Origin: Petrosia ficiformis
Lineage: Eukaryota > Porifera > Demospongiae > Haplosclerida > Petrosiidae
Assembly: GCA_947044365.1 (NCBI GenBank)
Contig: OX345639.1
Coordinates: 7,621,718 to 7,685,717 of the forward strand
Length of the DNA: 64,000 nucleotides
Reading direction: 5' to 3'
Part shown: piece by piece, positions 37,454-49,500 of the stretch
Position numbering within the stretch: position 1 is the first letter of the stretch
How the letters are laid out: each line of letters begins with the position of its first letter
The notes under the pieces: model-generated
The model's input: only the letters and a program-made list of their open reading frames with translations
Database searches by the model: none
What the model was told of the DNA's origin: nothing
Translations under genes and position numbers: made by a program

Positions 37454-40400
37454 CACATGTATATATACCGGTATACATAATAATTACATATATATTTTTG
37501 TAATTCAATCTCACAACAATAATAATCATCAATGTAATTATTATTAAACTGATCCATCATAAGAATTCATTTGGTTACTTATGGATACTACTATTACAAT
37601 AGAGGTTGCAGGAAAAAAGAGACTGTAAAAGGTATGCTTTAGGACAATAAAATGTTTTTGTACATGTAACATTTACTGTAGGTTGTTTCAGATATACATG
37701 TATAATGAAAATTATAGAAATATCACATATTCTACTTGTAGTTACATGTATCTTATCTATAAATCTATATTCTACTTGTAGTTACATGTATCTTATCTAT
37801 AAATGTATATTCTACTTGTAGTTACATGTATCTTATCTATAAATGTATATTCTACTTGTAGTTACATGTATCTTATCCATAAATCTATATTCTACTTGTA
37901 GTTACATGTATCTTATCCATAAATCCATATTCTACTTGTAGTTACATGTATCCTATCCATAAATTTATATTCTACTTGTAGTTACATGTATCTTATTCAT
38001 AAAACTATATTCTACTTGTAGTTACATCTATAAAACTACATTTCTGGAGTTTCTACATACTAACTAAAACAAAAGCTGAAATCCAACACAGAACATTCTT
38101 TAGTGTATAATGTTAATGTACATGTATATGAACAAGTATGATCTGATGAGACTGGGAATGTTTCCTAATAAGCATTTCCAAAAAGTTTGTCTGAAAGAAA
38201 TTAAAATAAGTGAATATTAAAATCTCAGGGAAATCATTGAAATTTTATTAATAATGAAAATCTCCCAATCTGTGGTAATACACACAAAATACACACAAAA
38301 TACACATACAGCAGTTAGGGGGCATGAAGATACTAAGTGAAGTAATGGCCTCTTTGAAAGGATCTTCAAACATCTGAGTTATTAGTAAATCATTATCCTT
38401 CATACGTACTGGAAACTTTTCCATATCTGAGAATAGAAGAAGGTAAAGAGATGAGATAAAACAGGAAGAAGCATAAGAAAGGTGAACAAAAAAGATCAGA
38501 AAAAATGAAGGAGAGGGAGGAAGTAGAGTAGAATAAAAGAGAAGGAGAGAAGAAAAAAAAGTATGAAGGAAGGAAAGAGATAAGGTAAGAGAGGAAAAAG
38601 AGAGATGAGATAGAGAGACATAAATTGAGATGTAGACACTGAGAGACAGAGACTGAGAGAGACAGAAATTATAAGAAAAAGAAGAGGAGGGAGACAATAA
38701 AGAACCAATGAGGGAGGTAAGAGTACACTGAGAAAATGGAGAGAAACAGAAAATAAAATAGAGAGCAACTGAATGTTGCACGACTCTCCCATAATTGTTA
38801 TATTATTTGCTTTTCATACAATAAGTTAATTTATGCCATAATTATGGACGAAGTGTTTCATAAGAAACATTTTTCAGCTTTATAATTTCGAAGTATACAT
38901 GTTCAAAGATTCTAACTTGCTTTATTGGAAGAGGAGTCGTTAAGACAATCAGTGATGTAAAGCTCATGCTTTGATAGATGCAGGAAGACTGAAAGAAGCC
39001 ACATCTAGCAAATTCTTACCTATATAGTAAATGCTTCCATTATCACATCCTACAATTAGATATGAACCAGCCACATCATAACTTCCTATGGGAGAAAGTT
39101 CCTGTACCTAATAGACAAGATAAACAAATTAAAATATAGACAACATATACTATGTAAATGAGTGTTCTTTCTAGGTGAGGAAGGATACCATACACTTTCC
39201 ATCTTTTTGTGTGCCTTTTACAAAAGGTACTTATTTGGTGATGCACAGTTCTCTGTTCAGGCTATAATAGTTAATTATGATTGTATTGCCACTAATTCTT
39301 TGTTAATAGGCTCAAGGTGTATTCCCAAAGGCACACATCCTAATCTCTGGTCCATGCTTCAAAACATTATCAAAACTCTTCGTTGTAACAAATACTTGCT
39401 ACTAGTGGGTTTACTCTTATACATAGTACAATGAATAAGCAATGGCCTTCAATGAAATACTAAATATGTACTTACTACAATATAATATGTATACAAGTAA
39501 CAGAGGTTCATACAGCAGGGGGTGATATCCACTCCCTAACTTGAGTTGCAACCCACCCCCCCTTAGATATTTCAATATGTAACAACATTTCAACTTTCTC
39601 GGGCCCCATTAGCCAACAGAAGTAACCTCAGACCCTAAAAGCAGTGTACTTCGCACGATCAATTCTTTCTCCTTCCAAACAAAAAATCCTGTATGAAACT
39701 CTTAATCATTAGAGATGGTAAAAAGGACATTTGAATAATTATAATGTTTCTCACTACTGTATAGTGGGAAATTTTCGTGGGTGTAAATATTCGTGGAAAC
39801 AGAAAATAAAGGTTTCGTGGTGTTTATTTTTCGTTTTTTGCATGCACATGAGTATAACCATGACCACACCCACTGATAACAGCAAATTGCAAAATGGCTA
39901 CGGTGAGATTTAATAGTGGTATAAGAGGTCATCACGTATATAAGAGTATTTGGACCCCATTTCTAGAGAAACAGCTGTCCTGTCAAAGAGAGTGTGGTAA
40001 CATTGAAGACCTTTACGCTGTTTATAGGTTTAAAATATCGCTCCATGTTTCACCTCGTGTACACATACATGCATCAATAACAGGCTTGCCCCTTTAGAAT
40101 TCGTGGTATAAAATATTCGTGGAGCCGCCCTCAACCACGAAAAACATGAACTTTTGCGTCCACGAAAATTTCCTCTATACAGTATTCAGTTGTATTTTGT
40201 ACAGGAAACTAACTAAAATTAATTTACTATTCAGGAATAGCAACTATTGCTCTACCTAGACAGTAGACACCTAATTCAGTTGTCTACTTGTATAGAATTG
40301 CCAAATAAGTAAAGACTTAAGTATGTAAGTAGAGATAAGGTGATCAACAGAACAATTGCAATGGATAATTCTAGTATATTATGTTTGGATACTAACATAT

Positions 40401-43400
40401 ATTTAGTATATCATGTTTGGATACTAAAATATATTTAGTATATCATGCTTAGATACTACACATACCTTTGGATAATAAAAATGTACATTTCAAACACCAT
40501 ATAATAAATATATATACACATGTATATACATTAGTACATGTATGTAATACATAATTAAGTAAATAAAATTAATTATGATTATATCCAACATGTACATGTT
40601 GTACCTGCCAGTGTCGTTGTACAGACTGCCAAACAGCTACTTTTCCTGTATTACTAATGGATACAACTTGATTATTAACAAAAAAGAGACCATCAACAGG
40701 AATCTTCATATCAAAACTTGCTATGAGATAAGAACACAGTGGGACAGACTATTCAAGAGTAGAATGTTAATGCACACGTAACATGTATATGAATAACTCA
40801 TGTACATACAATGTCACACAAACCCATGTATAATGTGTATGCATATACAGATTACACACATCCACACATACATGTATATACACACATAAATGTACACACA
40901 TACATGTACTACACATACAAATTGACACAGTATGGACACACATAAATATCCATACGTACATGTATATGTGTACATGCACATACACACACACAGATACAGG
41001 TGCACAAATACATACATGTACATACCTAGCTGTCTTGGTTGAGGTGAGCAGCTCCAAATTTTAATTTCATTCCCTAAAGATTCGTAAAATAATTCAATAA
41101 GAATAAAATCAAGTTTACAAAGCTTCAAACTAAAATTTTTTGCACTAAACTTCTTAAAACAAAAATGCTTTCCTAACAAATGAACACATAAACACTTACC
41201 TAACACTGCAGCCAGTAGTTTATCACCTAGTGAAGTAGCAGTGACTCTAGCATTCAGTGCTATACACTGAGGAACTCTTTCTAGAGGAGGTGTAGTGTAG
41301 AGTAATTCCCAACCTCTGGATTCACGAGCACTAATAAAAAAGGATAAAAAGTGTTTTGATATCATTAACATTTACATGTAAGTTTTATAAAGGCTGAAGA
41401 TCTATAATTACATGAATGTATAACTTATCATATGTTAAGGTGGTCTTGTGTAGCCAGACCCATTTCATTGAGCCTATACATCAACTTGTACAATGCATTT
41501 AAAATAGAATGCGGCAACCAGAAGTGAAAAAGTCACAGTGGTTTGTTGTCACTGTGAAGTGACTATTATTAAGCAATTAGTGTACTTTGACCTGTGTGGT
41601 CTTAACAGTTATAGATTTATTAGTAGATTTCTGTATGTTTTTGTAATGTTCTAGAATATTTTCTTGTAAGTATAGTAGGGAGTTTTTAGTTATAAAGGAG
41701 TGTTGAAAATCATTGATTGTTATTGTTAACAAAAGATTTGAACCTACATGGCATAATAGTCACTTATGTAGTTATCCATATGCAGTGATGTGGAAACAGC
41801 CATTCATGCAGGACATTGTTTGAGTAAATTGAAACTGAACTGTATACTACACATTAAGTATATGGGAGCCGGAGAAGAGTGATGAAGATTGATCAAAATG
41901 TTCTGCAATTGGGTCAATGTTTCCACAAATGTACATCAATCATGCTGAGTTTCAGTTGGGTAATGTACACATGTGGTTAACCTCAATGTGTCAGACTGCA
42001 AGGGATATAATAGTATTGTAGTACATCACCAAAATTAATAGTCCAAATCAACAGGGTACATAATGACGTGTGATTCACTGTGAATTATTTGCTATCTACA
42101 TTAATGCAGGAGTGAAGTTAATAATAATGCATAGCTCATATGATTGTTCACATAAGCTACTGAACAAACTGCAGAATCATTGCAGCTGAGTGTGTGCGGA
42201 AGGGGGTATAATGGCATCAGTGCCTCTACTTAGTGATTTGTGAATTGCTAGTTAAACTGACATCAGGCCTAGAATAGTACATGTATGTAAGCATAGTGGG
42301 CATCCAACAATGATATCAAATAGATTACCCCAGGCTTGTGTGCCTGTGGAAGTTTTGTAACTACAAATAAGAAGAATAAGAATAAGAGTGAAACAAAGGG
42401 TAAGAAGAGAAAAAGTTGGTCATGAAGATTTGTAGTCTCGTACCAAGGCTCTTTAAGATGGTGGAGAAAAACAGCCTGGATTCAAATGTTTGCATATTAT
42501 GAACTATTTAACTTTTTGATTTAAGAGGTGACCATGAAACTGTTGTAATCTTTCCATTTCACTTACATGTAGCTGAAAATAGGTAGTATAATCAATATGG
42601 CTAATTTCCATCCTGCGATCTCTGTTTTGCATAGTACCTTGGATATCGTGATCTCATTCCTCCAAACCAGGATCAGATTTTATTGTGTACTACAAAGAAA
42701 CAAACTGACACGCTCTTTACTGACCACGTGTTGTTTTGCATAGCTCATGAGCAAACAGTTGAATCCAGGCTCTTTTCCTCTACTATAAGATTTATTAGTC
42801 TATATCTTAAAGAGCCTTGTTATGAGGCTAGGAGATTTGATGCATGGTATGTTAGGGTAATAGTAGATGTAGATGGTGTAACAAATGAAGCCAGTTAAGC
42901 CTCAGATGGTAGCAAGGCCCCAAGGATATGATATCCTGAGGAGAGACACAAAGACTTCGCAAATATCAGAAGCTACATGCACATGGTATGATGAAGTGTC
43001 ATCAAGAAATACATTGTATGAGACCTAGCTAAACCATGAGACTCTAATAATACCAGATTGATCAACAACAGTAAATTACCAGTGGTCCACACAAGCAACC
43101 TGCAATGTATGACATATATGTATTGCTTGATGGAAGACTCCTCAAAAAGGGCGAGTGACAAAGCCTTGCACAAATGCACTGTTGAGTGAGAAGTCATTAA
43201 GTGACAAACACGGTGCAGTGCAATGCCAAAAATGTAGTTGCTAGTTCAGGAACAGGGGTGGTCTGGCAGTTGACTGATGTGTCAAATTATCAGACATCAT
43301 GAGATGGTTCAGAAACAGAGGTGAACTAGCAGTACACAAATGTACTTATGCCAACGGGACATCTGGATGAGGATCACAAAAAGGACTCACGAAATGGATT

Positions 43401-46400
43401 CTTTTTCTTATATGACCATGTGCTTGCAAAAGGTGAACTAATATGCATGGTTGGTTTTTTAAAGTGTTTACTGCAGCTTGTGCAAACTAACCCAGTGGTA
43501 TGGCATTAGGGGTATAACATATGAATAAAGTATCTTTTGGGTTATAGAAATTTTAGTTTTAGTGTGTGCATGTACATGTAGCTAATAGTTAACTCACGTT
43601 AATACACATACACAATGATTATAAGCTACTGCAATACAATTTGAATGCCCAACTATTTGAATTACTTGTCTCTGGAGTTCTGTGTGTGTTCATGTGTGTG
43701 AATATGCACAATGTATTACAAATGTATGTTTGTGTGTGATAAAGACAGAAAGGAAAATTCATCAAACATACATGAACATTATTTTTTCTATTGTCTAAGC
43801 ATACATTTAATTAATGGTTCATGAAAAATAAATTTATATATCTATCACTACAGTGACTTGTCTTATATTCTATTCAATATCTTCCTAGTATTTATCCCCT
43901 CTCTCCTCTCATTTTCAATATTCTCTCTCAGTACTCAGGGTTTCTTATAGGATTTTTTCTGGAGGGAGTCAGGAGGTAAAATGTCAGAATTTCTGTTAGT
44001 GTAACATAAATGTTTTCTGAAGAAAGTTTATTGTAATAGCCCATAATCAAACAGTAATTATTTGAGGTATAATCCCAATTTTGGCTTTTAGATATTGAGT
44101 AGTATCTACATGTATTCCATTAGATAATGAGTAGCACATGCACATGTATCTATTTCCATAGTATCTATTCCATACTACTCCCCAATAGTATAGAAGGGAC
44201 ACTGTGAGTGGGATGAGTGTCACTCCCAAGTCTCATTTACAATTCTCAATAACTTCTCTTCCTACATGTATCTCTAATTAACTCATTCTCTTCATGTAAT
44301 GTAACCAATCATTCCCTACGTTACATCATCAATGATATCATAGAATTTAAGAGTAGGCAGTTTTGCTTTCTATTTATAGTACCATACTATTCTATTTATA
44401 GTACTATACTGTTCTATTTATAGTAGTGAATAAACTGCCCTCTTATCCCACTCCCTATAGAATCTAGATTTGTTTCTCTCCATCCCTCTCATAAAGACAT
44501 TAACTATCTATAATTACCTGGTTTAAGTAGAGTATGGACTTGTGCTTGTTGTGTTTCTAGTGTTAACTCATCAAACACTGAATAACAAAAAAAAAGAACT
44601 TATTATTTGTTAGGACAGCATTAAACGTAAGGACAAAATTACGAGGATTCTCTTAGGCTCTTTGTTTAATAATTATGATTTGGCATGTCATGTTGAAGGT
44701 TATTCTCAAGTTGATTGCAGTAGAAAAAAATTTGAAATCTTATTAGCAAGGTTTTAATTTCAGTTTCTGCTCTGACAATAACAGTCCTGTTTGAATGAAA
44801 GCAAAACCTGTAATAATCATAAATAGGCATCAAGATTGAAACATCATAATGAAGCTACATGTACACCGATAACAATATGTGTATGCTTAGGCTTGGTGTT
44901 GGTGTCTTTGGTGGTTTCATTACCCCGGCCTTCACCTAATGCCTGGGGTAAAGTTAGCCTGTTCATACAGGCGTATGAGATGTTTGATTTGGACCCTGCC
45001 AGCTGAGCTGCCTTGGTAGCTCAGTTGGTAGAGCGTCTGTCCGGAGTACAGAGTGTCGTGGGTTCGAATCTCACCTAAGGCAACTCTCATTTTCATTATT
45101 TCATTGCCTCAGGTGTCTTTCTTTCTTTCTTTCTTTCTTTCAACATCTCCAATAATATCATGTGTATGTATACCTATATATATTTTTATGGCCTGCAGGG
45201 CCATCACAATAACTGCTTTCCATGAGGTTTAATGTATATACATGTGTATTTCCTTACAAGTAAATGAGTATGTGAGCCCAAAAGATTATCTTCGTATGGG
45301 CTCCTGGTTGTATACATTGCTAAGCAGTAGGTTGAGTCCAGGTACGTGAGACTAGTTAAGGAAGTCGTGTCATCCTGGGGTGCTCGGTCAATTAATGGGT
45401 GCGTGGCATTTAGAATCTTGAAGGAGTACTTCAGTTTCATTAAAGATCTGTGTACTTGTACTGCAGTTACATTTCCTTATGTAGGCCCCAATTTTCATAG
45501 TACACAGAAAGGTAGAGACACTAGTGCCATTAGCAATGTTAGCAATGATTGATACATACATGTAGTCACCACAAAGCAATTATGTTTTTCTAAATATGTC
45601 CTGTTTAAAACTTTTGTCATATCTTAATCTACTTACATAAGCCCAACAAATAGAATGGTTGTCTTAAAAGGAGTCCTCACACCACAGAAGACAAAACAGT
45701 ACATGTAAATGTATGTATGAACTATGAAACCCAATTTGCATATAGTAAAATGATAAGTAACATTGTGATATTACAAATAAACTGGTGATAAAATGATAAA
45801 ACTATTCATAAGTTTCATGACTTGGTGGAATCATATGGAAAGAGTATTATTTCAACTATGACCTAAGTGAAGATGATCTAGTAATCTTCACTTGGGGTGG
45901 GTAAAATGTGATTAGAGTCTTATGGGAATCTGATGCTTATAGATCTCATAATTAACCCGAGCGAGTAGGCGGAGGGTTATAGTAGTCGGTTTGTGAGTGA
46001 GTGTGTGAGTGTGTGAGTGTGTCTCTACCCAAACTTCGTGGATACTCACTTGTGCAGATTTTAAAGGTAGATTTTTAAACTTGTTGATTATGATTGTCCC
46101 GTAATATGAGCGATTTGTTGAAATACCTTACCATTCCCGAGATAAGTCTTCGATATATTTCCGTCAGTAATCGATATTGTAAACGCCATATTGAGGTCTG
46201 AGACACGTGGATGTCAGCGTGCGCATGCGTGCTTGTGTTCTATTTGCTCCACGTGTTAGAGAGTTGTTGTGGAGTGTGTTTGTATCTAACCCTTATTCTG
46301 TCGTGAACTATGATTTCTGTCGAACAGTGGCGAGCTGCCATTGGCTGTTTTGTACAACGTTCAGTTTGTAAGTCTGTCAATATGCGTACACATTAAACAA

Positions 46401-46489
46401 TTTACTGTGTGAGGGCTCTGCACTTTAGTGCATTCATTAAAATACTACATGTATTTTTATGGCCCTATAATTGCTTTCCCATGGGTTCG

Positions 46490-46534
<45 letters not shown>

Positions 46535-49500
46535 TATATATATGTTTGTGTCATTTACACGAGTATGCATTGTATATGTAGTTAAAGAAGTTACGTCATT
46601 CCTTGGGGGCTCGGTCAATTAATGGGCGTGGCATGTAAAAGAAACGCGCACTCAAGCTCAACAGACTAGCAGAAAGAAAGCTGTGTAGCTTACGTAGAAA
46701 CTGCTAGCTATTTTACCTGAAATATATTCTTAAAGTTCTACAAGGTTCTATAAAAGGTAAACAAAGTATATAATCAAAGTAATAACTATAATAGGCTGAT
46801 GTGTTTCAGGCATCATAAAGTTAGCTTACTGAATGCTGGACACCACAAACTTGGCACAAAGCAGTCATAGGGATACTTTTTTCTCTATATACACTTGTTC
46901 TCTATAATTTACAATTCCACTCAGTCATGAAATCTCAAAGGGTAATTAACTAATAGAGCCTTTTACCTTGAGCAAAAATATTCTGAAGTTTAATAATTAA
47001 CTATGACACCATAATTTGGAGTACAGTTAGTTGCCATCTTGGAGTAGTTTCCATTGTTGTTAGTTAATAGAACTAAACTGTTTATTTTTTGTATAGTCAA
47101 GATACTCATGTATACAGTGAAACCCCACTATTGAGGACATCCCTATATTAACAAATGTCCCAAACTAAGCTTTATAATATAAAGCATCCCTGAAATGAGG
47201 ACACATGTATTCAGGACACAGTGTTTTAGAACTCTCTGAAGTAAACATAACATGAGCTCAGGAACTAGAGTAATATACTAAACTATCAATGACATCCAGT
47301 CTCCTTTTTTATGGGATCCAGTCTCCTTTTTTTGTGGAATATGGTTGTAGAGTAAATTGGAGAATGTGACTAATTTGTGTATGTAAGCTTTCATGCTCTT
47401 AGAGATCATTTACAACAACAGGTATAGTATTACAATTCGCAACTTGAAATATCACGAGTATGGTCATATGTTAACCATTAGAGGACTGAGCTTGTTTTTC
47501 AAAATTCTTCTCATTTCCAACACTGGTGTCTCTATTGCATATTTTTTGGCCACCGATCACTTTCTCTACCCCAAACTTGGTTCCTTTTCTGACATGGAGT
47601 ACTACTTCTATCAACTTGCTTACCGGGACTCCAAAGTACCTAAGAGCTTCGTAGGATTAAATCAAATGCAGTGCTCTCCCTCTTTTAACTGGAACTGGGG
47701 TTAACAAAATGACCCCACTGCATTTTGGCACCAACTACACTCACGATTTCAGGTTTTACAGCAAGGAAAATGCCTGCGCAACAAGGGGACTGCATCCCCT
47801 TCAAACCCCCATTAATGGAGGGATATTTAGGCTAAAGGGTGGCTGAAAAACCATCAACTTTTAAAGGCCTTTTTATGGGCTTGTCCCTGACACCAATTAC
47901 AAGCATTTAGAGTGCTTTGTATCGTAAGGAACACACTCCGAACCGTGTAGGGGTCAAATGCCACAAATATATATGTTAACTCTTAGAGTACTGATGTCAC
48001 ATATATATATGTGTTAATAGTACCTTATTTCATTCAAACTTGTCCAATTTAGTTCTGGCTTTTTACTGACATTTAAGCTTTAAATATTTGTGTTTAGTAG
48101 TACTAAGTCTATTGATGATCACTTTATAAGAATATTCGGTATACACAAGGAGCAGACTGGATGCAAAAACAGAGCATCTCTATAATATTCACAGCAATAC
48201 AAAACACTCCAAGATGGTGCAAGATTGTACTCTGGATATGACAATGCGTTTAATTTACATGCACAATATTTGTATACTTTACATTTCAAGGTTTATTCAT
48301 ACATGTACATAGTTAAATTAAGATTCCACCTAGTCATAAAAATTTAAAACAAACAATAGAACATACAGTACATATATAATGTGTGTAAACATACCTGGAG
48401 GATTCAACTGAGCAAAAAACAGAAGCGATCCACAACTGTTTTTCTCTAACTCTTCACAAACTGCAATGCGCTTCACTGCATGTATGTGTATATTTGTGTG
48501 TACATTATGTATATGAAATAAAAACAATGACAGGAGTCACAGACAGAGACCATTTTCATAGATAAATCACATAATGACGGTATAGATTGTTTTAATTACC
48601 TAATGGTTGAATACCATAAAATTCTGCTTCATGTCTGAGAGCCGAGATGTTGATGTTTCTGTATGTCATTAGATACACATTAAACCATTAAAAAATTTAT
48701 AAAAGCACAATTACAAGTATATACATGTACATATATTTATAATTTGTTGAGGTTACCTTAAATCAACATCACGAGTTCTGAGGAAGTTTAAAACCACTTT
48801 GAAAAGTTTTGGATCTCGATCAATGAATATCTAGTAGTTAAAAAATGTCATATACATGTACATATAATTATTACATGTACACTACAGTAATCATGGAATC
48901 AAACACACCACATTCCATTGTGTCAGAAAGACAGCCAGTTAATAAACAAAATCATTATAACAAAGGCAGATCTCCATGGAAGTGTTTTACAGACTACATT
49001 GTACATGTACATCCCCACATAAGGTTACACTGAACTGCAAATTTTTATGGTGCATAGGGTCATCCCTATGATTTCTTTCCAATGGGTTCGCACTATATCT
49101 ATACAAGAATAATAAAAAACATTTTCAATAAAAATGAAAGAAGATGTAGGGACGTCAAAACCCAAAAAGCATGCGAATAAGGTTGGGATGGTAACATAGG
49201 ACCCAAAATTAAACAAACCACTTCCATATAACCCTACATAATTACAGCTCTTTGTATTTTGCTTTATAGCAGTGTAAGTACTTATGTAGGGTTATATGGA
49301 AGTGGTTTGTTTAATTTTGTGTCCTGTGTTAGCATCCCAAACTTGTTCGCATGCTTTTTGGGTTTGGACGTCCCTACATCTTTTTTCATTTTTATTGAAA
49401 ATGTTTTTTATTATTCTTGTTTCCATTGTTTTTATTCTGAATGGTGTGAATATTTTTTTGTAGATTGCAGAAATACTGGTGTAAGTTACATTTAAATCAC

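Noticed and set aside
31981..38030. CRISPR-like arrays (75-bp and 40-bp periodic repeats)
   Set aside because: Whole units repeat with no unique spacers, and the host is an animal; these are minisatellites.
38248..38792. Minus-strand ORF with long Ser/Leu/Phe stretch
   Set aside because: Purine tract read on the other strand. Only its end, the KCTD3-like exon 38426-38310, is coding.
45010..45082. Functional tRNA-Ser(GGA)
   Set aside because: No U33, no long variable arm, and a SINE-style CTTT tail downstream.
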